Source: Deltaproteobacteria bacterium (GTDB taxonomy: Bacteria; Desulfobacterota; Desulfobacteria; Desulfobacterales; ETH-SRB1). Taken from it: a stretch of DNA of 8,509 nt. The position numbers were made by a program, and so were the translations under genes. Below, in pieces: positions 1-7,030 of the stretch. The stretch covers positions 1 to 8,509 of the forward strand of contig JAFCZU010000117.1 in the NCBI GenBank assembly GCA_019314185.1, in the 5' to 3' direction. A model generated the notes under the pieces. That model searched no databases, was not told the origin of the DNA, and saw only the letters and a program-made list of their open reading frames with translations. The first letter of the stretch is position 1. Each line of letters begins with the position of its first letter.

Positions 1-1143
1 GGGTTTCCCTCCCTTTGGCACTATGGACTTTCCGCCTCCTGAAAAACAGGCATCCAGGGCAACCATTATGCCTTTTGCACGGGAAGCATCCATGAGCTTT
101 TGCAGATAAGACATCTTGATACTTGTGTCTTCCAGCGCCTCAGGGTCAGTTATGATCGCATTGTCCGGAACTAAATAGGCATCTATAAACTTATCGCCTT
201 TTGTCTTTGGCGCCCCATGTCCTGAGTAATATACATAAACATAGCCGTCCCTGTCCCTGATTTTACGAAGAGCCACCATCATTTGATTCCTTGTTGCTCT
301 CTCATTTAGCAGTAATATTGCGTTTTCTTTCGGAACTCCGCCATACCGTGGATCTGTGAGAACTTCATAAACCTGCCTGGCATCATTTGATGCATATTGA
401 AGGTGAGGGATGTCTTTCCTGTCTTGATAGTCTATGCCTATGACTATTGCATAGGTATCCGAACGGGGTGGAGGGAGTTTAAATGCTTTTTCCTGCGAGC
501 TTTTAGAGGCTATTATCTTTCGTTCACCTTTTCCCGCAAGATAATCTTTAACCACTCTGGACATAAACATTCCGCGAACAGCATCTTTTACGGCACTGGC
601 CGTTGCTTCCACAACAACGGTACCAATGGCTGTTTCACACTCTTTTGTGGAGAAGGGATTGTACCTTTTACTTTTCCATGAAGAAACCACTGTTTTCTTC
701 CAGATTTGCGCTCCCTTTGAATCAGCAACAGTTACATCCAACAATACTCTTGCCTCGACATTAGCACTACTAAAACCGGTGCCTGAGCCTTTGATTTCAA
801 AGTCATTGATTTTGAGCATAAACAACAGATCAGTGCTTTCCGGCGCTGGCTTAACCGTAACTATCTCTACTTTCTCAAAAAAATTGGGTAGAATTTCAGA
901 AGAAGATTTTTTTAGAACTAGTCCAAATGGCACGGCGTATGCGACACTAATTCCAGAACCAGGATGAACTGTTTTTGTCATCACATACTTTTCATCAGGG
1001 ATAATAACAGCTACCCTGACCGGTGTTTTTACTGAGCTTTCAGGCTGCTTTAAGTTGATATCAACATAAGGAACCTTTACATTAAACGCACAGGCCGTGG
1101 AAAAAATAAATACGAGGCAAATCAAAATCAGTAATTTTTTCAT
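1..1143 (-). CDS. Exported caspase-like (peptidase C14) putative lipoprotein, 3' end cut by window edge
   Basis: The frame is open from the ATG at 1143 to the window edge: 381 codons, no stop. The N-terminus has a Lys pair, a hydrophobic stretch and Cys18 in the context FSTAC, a slightly atypical lipobox (Ser at -3), so it is probably a lipoprotein and at least Sec-exported. Residues about 39-200 form an alpha/beta module starting with a VRVAVIIPDE strand; I cannot assign it to a family. From about residue 229 the C14 caspase/metacaspase pattern is clear: strand YAIVIGIDY, then the NDAR helix, then YVYYSGHG with catalytic His309, then VALDACFSGG with catalytic Cys366. The dyad spacing of 57 residues is normal. 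Cysteine peptidase activity, probably after Arg/Lys as in bacterial orthocaspases, is expected but inferred. An AAGGCG Shine-Dalgarno-like stretch precedes the start. It is transcribed away from the envelope operon. A C-terminal region beyond the domain may be missing from view. Confidence 0.93.
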   Translation of the reverse strand, partial: MKKLLILICLVFIFSTACAFNVKVPYVDINLKQPESSVKTPVRVAVIIPDEKYVMTKTVHPGSGISVAYAVPFGLVLKKSSSEILPNFFEKVEIVTVKPAPESTDLLFMLKINDFEIKGSGTGFSSANVEARVLLDVTVADSKGAQIWKKTVVSSWKSKRYNPFSTKECETAIGTVVVEATASAVKDAVRGMFMSRVVKDYLAGKGERKIIASKSSQEKAFKLPPPRSDTYAIVIGIDYQDRKDIPHLQYASNDARQVYEVLTDPRYGGVPKENAILLLNERATRNQMMVALRKIRDRDGYVYVYYSGHGAPKTKGDKFIDAYLVPDNAIITDPEALEDTSIKMSYLQKLMDASRAKGIMVALDACFSGGGKSIVPKGGKP

Positions 1144-1195
1144 AATATCGCCTTTTTAACAAATATAGAAACAATGGCTATATGCTACTATAATA

Positions 1196-1223
1196 ACAAT
1201 ACATTTTTACCGCAATATGTCAA
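1196..1223 (-). promoter_or_regulatory. Candidate sigma70-type promoter of the caspase-like gene
   Basis: On the minus strand a perfect TTGACA (1223-1218) is followed after 16 nt by TATTGT (1201-1196), a 4/6 match to the -10 consensus. A second -10 candidate, TATTAT at 1195-1190, is closer to consensus but would need a 22-nt spacer. The site lies about 50 bp upstream of the caspase-like ATG, in AT-rich non-coding DNA. The position and the perfect -35 support it; there is no direct evidence of transcription. Confidence 0.4.
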
Positions 1224-1364
1224 TAAGCTATCGCATGTAAGAAGAGATGGTTGTTAGGATTAATTGAAGACTGGATTGAAGTCGTGTTTTTTAGTTATTT
1301 TTTAGATGCCAACAATTATCTTGTCATTTTATACAAAATATGTCATATCTGGTCGTCAGAAAAA

Positions 1365-1389
1365 TAATGATATTTAAACAGTATCATTA
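1365..1389. promoter_or_regulatory. 8-bp inverted repeat upstream of the plus-strand operon
   Basis: TAATGATA (1365-1372) and TATCATTA (1382-1389) are perfect inverted arms around a 9-nt centre. The repeat ends 24 nt before the ATG of the FlgT-like gene. It could be a dimeric regulator's operator or a weak hairpin in the leader. It is very AT-rich, so chance is a real alternative. The rest of 1144-1413 holds no gene. I see no strong plus-strand promoter there, although TTGTCA at 1321 is a possible -35. Confidence 0.35.
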
Positions 1390-1413
1390 AATTTCGTCCA
1401 TCAAACCAAGACT

Positions 1414-2487
1414 ATGAAGAAAATCCTTTCATACCTTATAGTTTTTTTGTGTCTTTCCTCAACCAGCTTGCTGGCCGGGCAAACAGTTACGGCTGTCGGC
1501 TTGAGTTTCTTTGAATCCGGAAGAGAAGTAATTGCCCGCGAAAAAGCTCTCGATGAAGCCAGGCGGGCTGCAATAGAAAAAGCTGTCGGCGTTGTGGTTG
1601 AAGCCAGGACAATTGTGGAAAATTTTGAGGTGGTTAAAGACCAGATTTTAAGCCGCGCAACCGGATATCTTAATAATATCAAAATACTGGAAGAAAGAAA
1701 AACCGATTTTGGAGCTTATGAGGTAAAAATCCAGGCTGATGTTGAAGTTTCGGCTCTAATGGAGGATTTGAACCGTTTTCAAAAGATTTTAAGCTGGCAG
1801 AAAAATCCGCGCATAAGCATAGTCATTGAACCGGATATTGAAAAAAGATACATTTCCGCCGCTAAAAAAACAGCCGGCCTCCTCACAAAAAAATTGAAGA
1901 AAAACGGCTTCAGTGTATTCAGGTACTCAAAAAACAATGACATCCAAATGGGATTATTGGTTGAACTAAGCCTTGAACTTTCTACAAAGCAGAGCAACTA
2001 TAAAGACATAAAAATAACTATTAATGAAATCAGTCTTGATGCTAATATTTACCGGCCAGGTGATGGCGAAATACTGGCTGCGGCCGGCGCTGTTAAATCT
2101 TTGCCGGGAGAAAACAGCCTTCAGGTACTTGACAGGGGAGCAAAGTCTTGTGTTGATGCAATCTGGAGTGAGCTGCGAAAAAAACTGACCAGGGTTTGGG
2201 AAAGAGAATTATACAGCGAAAGGAATATTTATCTGATCGTCAAAAATGTGTCGTCTCATGCCAAAGCCCAGGAGATAGCTATTGTCTTTAAATCCGATGT
2301 CAGCGGCATTATCGACACAGAATTAATCAGTTTTCGCAAAAGCATGGCCGAATACAATCTAAAATATCGTGGCTGGCCTGAGCAGTTGCTGAACGAAATC
2401 GAAATGTCCTATTTTAAAAACAGATACTTCAAAACAGCTTTTGAAGACATAGCGGGGAATAAAATAGTCATTGAATTGGTCGAGTAG
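1414..2487 (+). CDS. Secreted FlgT/LPP20-like envelope protein
   Basis: 357 aa. Signal peptide: MKK, hydrophobic core to about residue 20, likely signal peptidase I cleavage after Ala21 or Gly22; no lipobox. Residues about 23-115 match the LPP20/FlgT N-terminal pattern: strand TVTAVGLSFF, a long helix with AREKALDEARRAAIEKAVG, then VEARTIVENF, a YLNNIKILEE segment, and a strand YEVKIQADVEV. Residues about 132-265 resemble the FlgT middle (TolB-N-like) domain, starting RISIVIEPDI and including a GFSVFRYSKN strand. Residues 275-357 form a third small alpha/beta domain (RNIYLIVKNV... NKIVIELVE). FlgT is known as a periplasmic flagellar-collar protein, but no flagellar gene is nearby, so the role here is more likely general envelope assembly. 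The start lacks a good Shine-Dalgarno, but the signal peptide fits it exactly. It is the first gene of the plus-strand cluster. The stop codon lies inside a 13-bp direct repeat. Confidence 0.9.
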   Translation: MKKILSYLIVFLCLSSTSLLAGQTVTAVGLSFFESGREVIAREKALDEARRAAIEKAVGVVVEARTIVENFEVVKDQILSRATGYLNNIKILEERKTDFGAYEVKIQADVEVSALMEDLNRFQKILSWQKNPRISIVIEPDIEKRYISAAKKTAGLLTKKLKKNGFSVFRYSKNNDIQMGLLVELSLELSTKQSNYKDIKITINEISLDANIYRPGDGEILAAAGAVKSLPGENSLQVLDRGAKSCVDAIWSELRKKLTRVWERELYSERNIYLIVKNVSSHAKAQEIAIVFKSDVSGIIDTELISFRKSMAEYNLKYRGWPEQLLNEIEMSYFKNRYFKTAFEDIAGNKIVIELVE

Positions 2488-2503
2488 TCGATTGGTCGAG
2501 TAG
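2475..2503. repeat. 13-bp tandem direct repeat spanning the stop codon of the FlgT-like gene
   Basis: ATTGGTCGAGTAG occurs at 2475-2487 and again at 2491-2503, separated by TCG (period 16). The TAG stop is the end of the first copy. The second copy is non-coding and would be read in another frame. It looks like a slippage-type duplication of the gene's 3' end. Confidence 0.85.
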
Positions 2504-2505
2504 GA

Positions 2506-2586
2506 AATTGATTGTTGTCGATTAAAAATCAATTGAGTGAAGCGATTCCGACAATCATCAATCATCAATCAACAATCAACAATCAA
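2506..2586. repeat. Heptamer array (five CAATCAW units) with an imperfect inverted repeat
   Basis: Positions 2552-2586 are five 7-bp units: CAATCAT twice, then CAATCAA three times. The beginning of the array also pairs imperfectly (12 of 15) with 2506-2520, giving arms 2506-2520 and 2549-2563 around a 28-nt loop. It fills most of the 112-nt gap before the TPR-CsgG gene and ends just before its ribosome binding site. There is no U-run after the stem, so this is not a normal terminator. Similar short ATTGATTG-type arrays are, to my recollection, common between genes in some Desulfobacterota; that part is inference. Confidence 0.8.
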
Positions 2587-2587
2587 C

Positions 2588-2593
2588 AGGGGG
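2588..2593 (+). promoter_or_regulatory. Ribosome binding site of the TPR-CsgG gene
   Basis: AGGGGG, 6 nt before the ATG at 2600. It decides the start. The frame stays open upstream to an ATG at 2537, but that extension is translated repeat DNA (rich in Ile, Asn, Gln, Ser), has no such site, and would bury the lipoprotein signal. Confidence 0.7.
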
Positions 2594-2599
2594 CAATAC

Positions 2600-4609
2600 A
2601 TGAACAAAAAGGCAATCTATTATATTGGACTTATCTTTTTGTCAGGGATGTTTCTTTTTGCCTGTGCCACAGGCAAAAAACATTACAATACTGGAATGCA
2701 GTTGAACTCTGCCGGCAAGCACAAGGAGGCTATCGCCTATCTGGAACAGGCTCTTGTAAAGGAACCAGGCAATAAAACATACCAACAGGCCCTTACTGAT
2801 ATAAAAGAGACTCAGGTCAACAGATTTGTGGACCAGGGCTTACAGGCGCTTAGCTTCACCCCGCTTACCATAGAGGCAGTTAACAGGGCCGGGGATAGCC
2901 TTGCAAAAGCCCGTAAGATTGATTCGAATCATATGGCTGTAAAGAACCTGGCGGTCAGGCTTGAAAAGCAGAAAAATTCTCTTATCTCTGAAGCAAAGAA
3001 TCTTTATTTCGAGGCAAAAGAGTATATTGCCGCAGAAGAATGGTTCAAAGCCTATTTTAACTTGCAGCAAATTCAAAGCATATTCCCTAATTACGAAGAT
3101 TCATTCCAGCTTTTAACAAAGTCAGCTGACAAAGGATCTCAGGCATTTTACAAACACGCCAGGTCTTTATTTGATAATGAAGACTTTGGCGGCGCTGCAG
3201 AATATCTTCGTAAGGCTCTTTCCTTAAAAGAAAACCACAAACCTTCGAGAGAGCTCTTAAAACTTGCCGAGAAGCGTGACAATAAAGATTATTTTATTGA
3301 GCAGGGCAAAAAAGCGGTTTTAGACAAAAAATGGAGCCGGGCAGCCAAAACCTATGAGCATGCTCTTGAATATGACCCTGAAAACACGGACTTAAAAAAC
3401 CTTCTCGCTCAGGTACGTATAAAAGCAGGACTGTTCTACATCGGCAAAGCCAGAGCTCAAATGAACGAAGGATGGCTGCTTAGAGCTTTTGAAAACTATG
3501 ATCTCGCTGTTCAATATATCAGGGGGGCGGGGGATGATTTTCAGATCAACAGCCTTTGCAAAGAGCTTTGCTCAATGGCTGCAATCACTGCAGAGTCTTT
3601 CAAGGAGCAGGGCCGGTTTGGAGCGGCATGGTTCTGGTATGATAAAATTAAAAGCATCGATTCGAGATATCCGAAGATTTTTTTTCTTACCCAGGTTGCG
3701 GAGGACAAAATCAAAGAAAGGGTTCGGAAGTCCATTGCCGTGTTTGACTTCAGCAGCCCTTCAGGCAACAGGGATGCCGGTGTTATAGTTGCCAATAACC
3801 TGATTACTTTTTTGTTCAACAGCGCCAGCGGTGATATCAAGATTCTGGAAAGAGAAAACTTAAAATCCATTCTCGAAGAAATGAAATTGGGACAGATCGG
3901 CGTGGTTTCAGGAAATACCGCCAAGCAGATGGGCCGCGTTTATGGAATAGATGTAGCTATAATGGGCAGCGTCCTCCTCTACAAAGTAGATTCAACCAGC
4001 TCTGATGGTATAAAATCGGTGCGCTATAAAATCGGAACCAAGATTGAAGATAATATAGAATATCTGAACTGGAAAGCCAAAAATCCCAAACCGAGTCAAG
4101 CCGAGCTTGCGCAGGCTCCGCCGGCCAAGATTACTATCCCTGAATTCACTGAAAAAGATTACAAGGTTTCCGCTCACAAAAAAGTCGGCTTTGTTCAGCT
4201 TTCTTTTCGCATTGTAGATGTGGCTACCGGAGAAAACATCCAGGTCAAAACCATTGAAAGTAAAAAGACGGTTGAGGATGAAACAAGCGCCGGGCTTCCG
4301 GAAGCAAACGTCAAATTCGATCCTCTGGAAATTCAAACAGATACTGAGCTGCTCCAGAAAATGACCGACGAAGTTGTGGCCGAGCTTGGACAAGAGGTGC
4401 TAAGACCACTCAGCAACCTGGAGAAAACATATTTTCAATCAGGTGAAAATTTCATGCGACGTCGGGACAAACTACAAGCTGCGGAAAGTTTCGTTGATGG
4501 TATCTTCGACGAAAAACTGAAAAGGATACAGGTGTCTCCTATGACCCAAAAGGCCTTGCTGAATCTCAAAGACATTTTTCGTAATTATAAGGTCAAACAA
4601 GTCGAATAG
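2600..4609 (+). CDS. TPR-repeat lipoprotein fused to a CsgG-like domain
   Basis: 669 aa from the ATG at 2600. The lipoprotein signal MNKK plus hydrophobic core ends in LFAC with Cys22, followed by Ala23 (no Asp at +2), suggesting outer-membrane sorting. Residues about 26-360 are helical TPR-like repeats; clear units begin near residues 27 (HYNTGMQLNSAGKHKEAIAY), 184, 232 and 278, many ending in a proline-containing turn such as KEPGN or YDPEN. From residue 378 a CsgG-type domain follows: SIAVFDFSS, ILERENLKSILEEMKLGQIG, GIDVAIMGSVLLYK, then after a long insertion LSFRIVDVATGENIQVKTIESKKTV. A helical tail runs to the end. CsgG proper (about 260 mature residues) is the curli secretion pore and has its lipid anchor next to the pore domain; here more than 350 residues intervene, and the usual first transmembrane hairpin is replaced by a charged, proline-containing insert. 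It is the probable scaffold of the cluster. The next gene starts 11 nt downstream. Confidence 0.92.
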   Translation: MNKKAIYYIGLIFLSGMFLFACATGKKHYNTGMQLNSAGKHKEAIAYLEQALVKEPGNKTYQQALTDIKETQVNRFVDQGLQALSFTPLTIEAVNRAGDSLAKARKIDSNHMAVKNLAVRLEKQKNSLISEAKNLYFEAKEYIAAEEWFKAYFNLQQIQSIFPNYEDSFQLLTKSADKGSQAFYKHARSLFDNEDFGGAAEYLRKALSLKENHKPSRELLKLAEKRDNKDYFIEQGKKAVLDKKWSRAAKTYEHALEYDPENTDLKNLLAQVRIKAGLFYIGKARAQMNEGWLLRAFENYDLAVQYIRGAGDDFQINSLCKELCSMAAITAESFKEQGRFGAAWFWYDKIKSIDSRYPKIFFLTQVAEDKIKERVRKSIAVFDFSSPSGNRDAGVIVANNLITFLFNSASGDIKILERENLKSILEEMKLGQIGVVSGNTAKQMGRVYGIDVAIMGSVLLYKVDSTSSDGIKSVRYKIGTKIEDNIEYLNWKAKNPKPSQAELAQAPPAKITIPEFTEKDYKVSAHKKVGFVQLSFRIVDVATGENIQVKTIESKKTVEDETSAGLPEANVKFDPLEIQTDTELLQKMTDEVVAELGQEVLRPLSNLEKTYFQSGENFMRRRDKLQAAESFVDGIFDEKLKRIQVSPMTQKALLNLKDIFRNYKVKQVE

Positions 4610-4613
4610 GAGG
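4608..4613 (+). promoter_or_regulatory. Ribosome binding site overlapping the upstream stop codon
   Basis: A perfect AGGAGG begins inside the TAG stop (4607-4609) of the TPR-CsgG gene and sits 7 nt before the next ATG at 4621. The overlap implies a shared message and probable translational coupling of the two genes. Confidence 0.85.
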
Positions 4614-4620
4614 CTGTTTC

Positions 4621-6597
4621 ATGTTCCGTTCAAGGAACGTTACTCTAATTCTAACTCTTTTTCTTCTATTAGGCAGCGCAACCCTTTTGCGAGCCCAAAA
4701 TAGCGCCCTTGCTATCTTTAATTTCAGGCCCACCAACATTGAAGCCATGGGTTGTAATGCAGAAATTTTATATGCTCTTATCTCAGCTCTGGAAAAAGGG
4801 AAGGCAGTCAAACTCATGTCCAGGCGGGAAATGGAGGAAATCCTTTTTCATGCCGGCCTGGTTCAGGGAGATAATCCTGATATGATCCTGAAAGCCGGCA
4901 AGGCGCTGAGTATCAGATTCATCCTTTTCGGACAGATCACAAAAAAAGACGGAAAGATTCAGACTAATCTTAAGCTCATGGATATTCAAAACAAAAGAGT
5001 AATTAAAACCTGGTCTCCCACTTTTTCAGGACGAAAAACCATAGCGACTCAGATCCCGTCACTTGCCGTGAAGATAAGTAGAGCCATCCTTAACAAAGAA
5101 CAATTTAAGTCTGCTGCTTCTACCCAGTCCATAATTGACATTGAAAACCTCAAAGCCAGGAGTCACGGAAAGAAGGTTCTTTTGACATGGAAGTTTGACA
5201 ATTCCCTTCCCATTGTCGGCTTTCATGTTTATCGCTCGGAAAATCAAAAAGGACCTTATCGGTTTCTTGGCAGAACTAATAACAACATCTTTAATGACAC
5301 GAAAATAACAAAGGCTAAATCTTACTACTACCATGTTGGAATTATACTCAGCTCTGGACAGGAGATTAAAACCAAACATACGGCTCAATTACAACATGCC
5401 GGCGAAAAAAAACCACACCCCCCTCTTATTTTGGGCGGTAAAGGGCATGTTAAGCGGGTGGAGATCAAATTTGTTCCATCGCTTTTAAATAAGCAGGAAA
5501 AATTCAAGATAACAAAATATAAAATCTACCGCCAAAAAACCCCGGCCCTCAACTGGGAAGAGATACTTACCGTTGATGCCAAGGCGAGGTCTCAAGGCAA
5601 ACTGGCATTTCTAATTGAGGACAATAACAATATTGAAGATGGTGTAATTTATACCTATGCGATTTCAAGCTTGGACAAGAAAAAGCAGGAAAGCCAGTTG
5701 TCTGATCCAGTATCGTTAAACACAGTTAATTCTCCTGTTTTAACTGTTGCAAAGCATAATTTGCTAAGAAAAATAGACTTTGCCTGGAAGCCTCTAAAGA
5801 ATGTTGAAGGATATTATCTTTATAGAAAGATGGACAGGAAAGAGTGGAAAAGAGTGGGTAAGATTAGAAGCGCTTCAGAATTTCGGTTTACAAATGATAA
5901 AAACCTGAAAGACGGAGAGCGTTATCAGCACTACCTGACAGCTTACGACACAAAAGGAGAAACCAGCCCTTCAAATAAGGTAGAGGCTAAAACCAAAGAC
6001 CTGCCATTGTCTCCCGAAAATCTTATGGCCAAAAGCGATCTAATTAAATCAGTAAAAATATCATGGACATATCTCGATGATACCGACGTAGGCGGTTATG
6101 CTGTATACCGTGGAATTGACAGGGAAAAACTGGTAAGAATAGCGAGAATCAAAGATTACAGATCAAATTCTTTTCTCGATAAAGGCACAGGCTTTACTCC
6201 ATTGGAAGACGGTACGGATTACTATTACGCAATTGCCAGCTTCAACCTTTTTGGCCCGGAAGGAAAACTTTCACGAGCTGCTCACGCAAGGACAAAGCCA
6301 AGACCCGGCAACGCCAAAGGACTCGTGACGACTACCGGACAGGGCCATATTCTTGTAAAATGGAATAAAAATCCTGAATCTGATATTAAAAACTACATTC
6401 TTTACCGAAAACAAAACAAAAGATCATGGTCAAAAATCGGAAAGCTTGATCCTGATCAAACCAGCTACATGGACGATGACTTAAAGCCAGAGAAGAGCTA
6501 TTCTTACAGGATAATCGTTGAGGATAAAGACAATCTGAAAAGCGATCCAGTGGAAAGCGATTTTGTTCGAAGTCCGATAGTTAAGGCTGAGAAGTAA
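4621..6597 (+). CDS. Secreted FlgO/TolB-N-like protein with about five fibronectin type III modules
   Basis: 658 aa. The signal peptide has Arg3 and Arg5, a hydrophobic core of about residues 7-20, and LLRA before Gln26 as a signal peptidase I site. Residues 28-158 are a FlgO/TolB-N/CsgG-type alpha/beta domain: ALAIFNFRP, a helix, VKLMSRREMEEILFHAGL, then a SIRFILFGQITKKDGKI strand pair and LKLMDIQNKRVIKTW. The rest is a chain of FnIII-like modules at about 172-262, 265-371, 372-460, 465-559 and 564-652. Most carry the signature tryptophan strand (VLLTWKF, FAWKPL, ISWTYL, VKWNKN; degenerate as IKFVPS in module 2) followed by a GF/GY...VYR or YILYRK strand and a YYY-type strand near the end. 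The N-terminal domain probably docks to the CsgG-type partner and the FnIII array reaches into the periplasm or outside; this is inference. Module number and borders are approximate. Confidence 0.88.
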   Translation: MFRSRNVTLILTLFLLLGSATLLRAQNSALAIFNFRPTNIEAMGCNAEILYALISALEKGKAVKLMSRREMEEILFHAGLVQGDNPDMILKAGKALSIRFILFGQITKKDGKIQTNLKLMDIQNKRVIKTWSPTFSGRKTIATQIPSLAVKISRAILNKEQFKSAASTQSIIDIENLKARSHGKKVLLTWKFDNSLPIVGFHVYRSENQKGPYRFLGRTNNNIFNDTKITKAKSYYYHVGIILSSGQEIKTKHTAQLQHAGEKKPHPPLILGGKGHVKRVEIKFVPSLLNKQEKFKITKYKIYRQKTPALNWEEILTVDAKARSQGKLAFLIEDNNNIEDGVIYTYAISSLDKKKQESQLSDPVSLNTVNSPVLTVAKHNLLRKIDFAWKPLKNVEGYYLYRKMDRKEWKRVGKIRSASEFRFTNDKNLKDGERYQHYLTAYDTKGETSPSNKVEAKTKDLPLSPENLMAKSDLIKSVKISWTYLDDTDVGGYAVYRGIDREKLVRIARIKDYRSNSFLDKGTGFTPLEDGTDYYYAIASFNLFGPEGKLSRAAHARTKPRPGNAKGLVTTTGQGHILVKWNKNPESDIKNYILYRKQNKRSWSKIGKLDPDQTSYMDDDLKPEKSYSYRIIVEDKDNLKSDPVESDFVRSPIVKAEK

Positions 6598-6609
6598 GGG
6601 AAAAAGATA

Positions 6610-6706
6610 ACAGTTCACGGTTGAAAACAATATCCAAAATGCTTCAATCGTTGCATAGTTCTATTAGAAAAAACCGTGAACTGTAAACCGACAACCGTGA
6701 ACGGTT
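6610..6706. repeat. Palindromic repeat cluster between two operon genes
   Basis: ACAGTTCACGGTT (6610-6622) and its exact inverse AACCGTGAACTGT (6672-6684) form 13-bp perfect arms around a 49-nt loop. A third related copy, AACCGTGAACGGTT (6693-6706), is itself a perfect 6-bp palindrome around GA, and shares AACCGTGAAC with the second copy at a 21-bp period. The 138-nt gap from 6598 to 6735 contains no gene. No T-run follows, so a rho-independent terminator is unlikely. No target duplication was seen at the outer ends. It may be a REP-like element. Confidence 0.8.
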
Positions 6707-6726
6707 ACGAAAAACCCAAAAAGAAC

Positions 6727-6731
6727 GGAGG
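6727..6731 (+). promoter_or_regulatory. Ribosome binding site of the 94-aa secreted protein gene
   Basis: GGAGG ends 4 nt before the ATG at 6736. It selects this start over the upstream in-frame ATG at 6676, which lies within the palindromic repeat and would add 20 residues in front of a typical MKKY signal peptide. Confidence 0.75.
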
Positions 6732-6735
6732 TTTA

Positions 6736-7020
6736 ATGAAAAAATATATTTACTCTGTCTTTGCTGTTGTCATTTTACTATCATTGTCTGCAGGGCCTTT
6801 GTATAGCGAAGAAAAAAATAATGATAACGAAAGATTTCAACTCTTTAATGCCGAATATAATTCAGCCTTGATTCAAAGAAGCAAGACAACTGTTTTCGGC
6901 GAAAAGAAATTATTCAAGATAGATACCAAAACCGGTAAGACATGGATGCTTATAGATTTTTTTCAAGAAGGCAAAGATATAAAATACTGGAAAGAGATTA
7001 AGAATACTCCGGATAAATAG
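6736..7020 (+). CDS. Small secreted protein of unknown function
   Basis: 94 aa. Signal peptide: MKKY, hydrophobic core about residues 5-19, likely cleavage after Ser24 (PLYS before EE), leaving about 70 mature residues with no lipobox. The mature part is charged and beta-rich. Its middle, TTVFGEKKLFKIDTKTGKTWML, splits into a strand, a turn (DTKTGK) and a second strand with Trp, much like a single beta-hairpin of the FKIDTKTGKTW kind seen in many short bacterial proteins. It ends in YWKEI. I cannot name a family. Its size and place, just after the FnIII protein and before the GNA1162-like gene, would suit a small accessory or a secreted substrate of the cluster; both are guesses. The downstream neighbour is separated by a MITE-like insertion. 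Confidence 0.8.
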   Translation: MKKYIYSVFAVVILLSLSAGPLYSEEKNNDNERFQLFNAEYNSALIQRSKTTVFGEKKLFKIDTKTGKTWMLIDFFQEGKDIKYWKEIKNTPDK

Positions 7021-7030
7021 CTGGGCAGGC

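Noticed and set aside
397..967. Two overlapping plus-strand open frames opposite the caspase-like gene
   Set aside because: They lie fully antisense to a gene with clear C14 motifs, have low-complexity or Phe/Cys-rich translations, and lack ribosome binding sites.
1321..1350. Plus-strand promoter with TTGTCA at 1321
   Set aside because: No acceptable -10 hexamer lies at 16-18 nt spacing; left as a possible -35 only.
2552..2586. CRISPR array
   Set aside because: Units are only 7 bp, contiguous, with no spacers and no cas gene.
2537..2599. Longer start for the TPR-CsgG protein at 2537
   Set aside because: The extra 21 residues are translated heptamer repeat; the ATG at 2600 has a better ribosome binding site and gives a normal lipoprotein signal.
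3541..4393. Minus-strand open frames inside the TPR-CsgG gene
   Set aside because: They are shadows of a well-supported coding frame with no recognisable domains or start signals.
5413..5448. Repeat insertion within the FnIII protein coding a PPLILGGKG segment
   Set aside because: It recalls Pro/Gly-rich coding repeats known in some bacteria, but it is a single short linker match and cannot be told from chance here.
1414..6597. Flagellar operon (FlgO/FlgT naming)
   Set aside because: Only the fold types resemble FlgO and FlgT; no flagellar structural gene or FlgP-like lipoprotein is present, so the flagellar gene symbols were not used.
6610..6684. Rho-independent terminator
   Set aside because: The 49-nt loop is too long, the arms are not GC-rich, and no T-run follows.
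6676..6735. Longer start for the 94-aa protein at 6676
   Set aside because: It begins within the palindromic repeat and puts 20 polar residues ahead of the signal peptide; the ATG at 6736 has GGAGG upstream.
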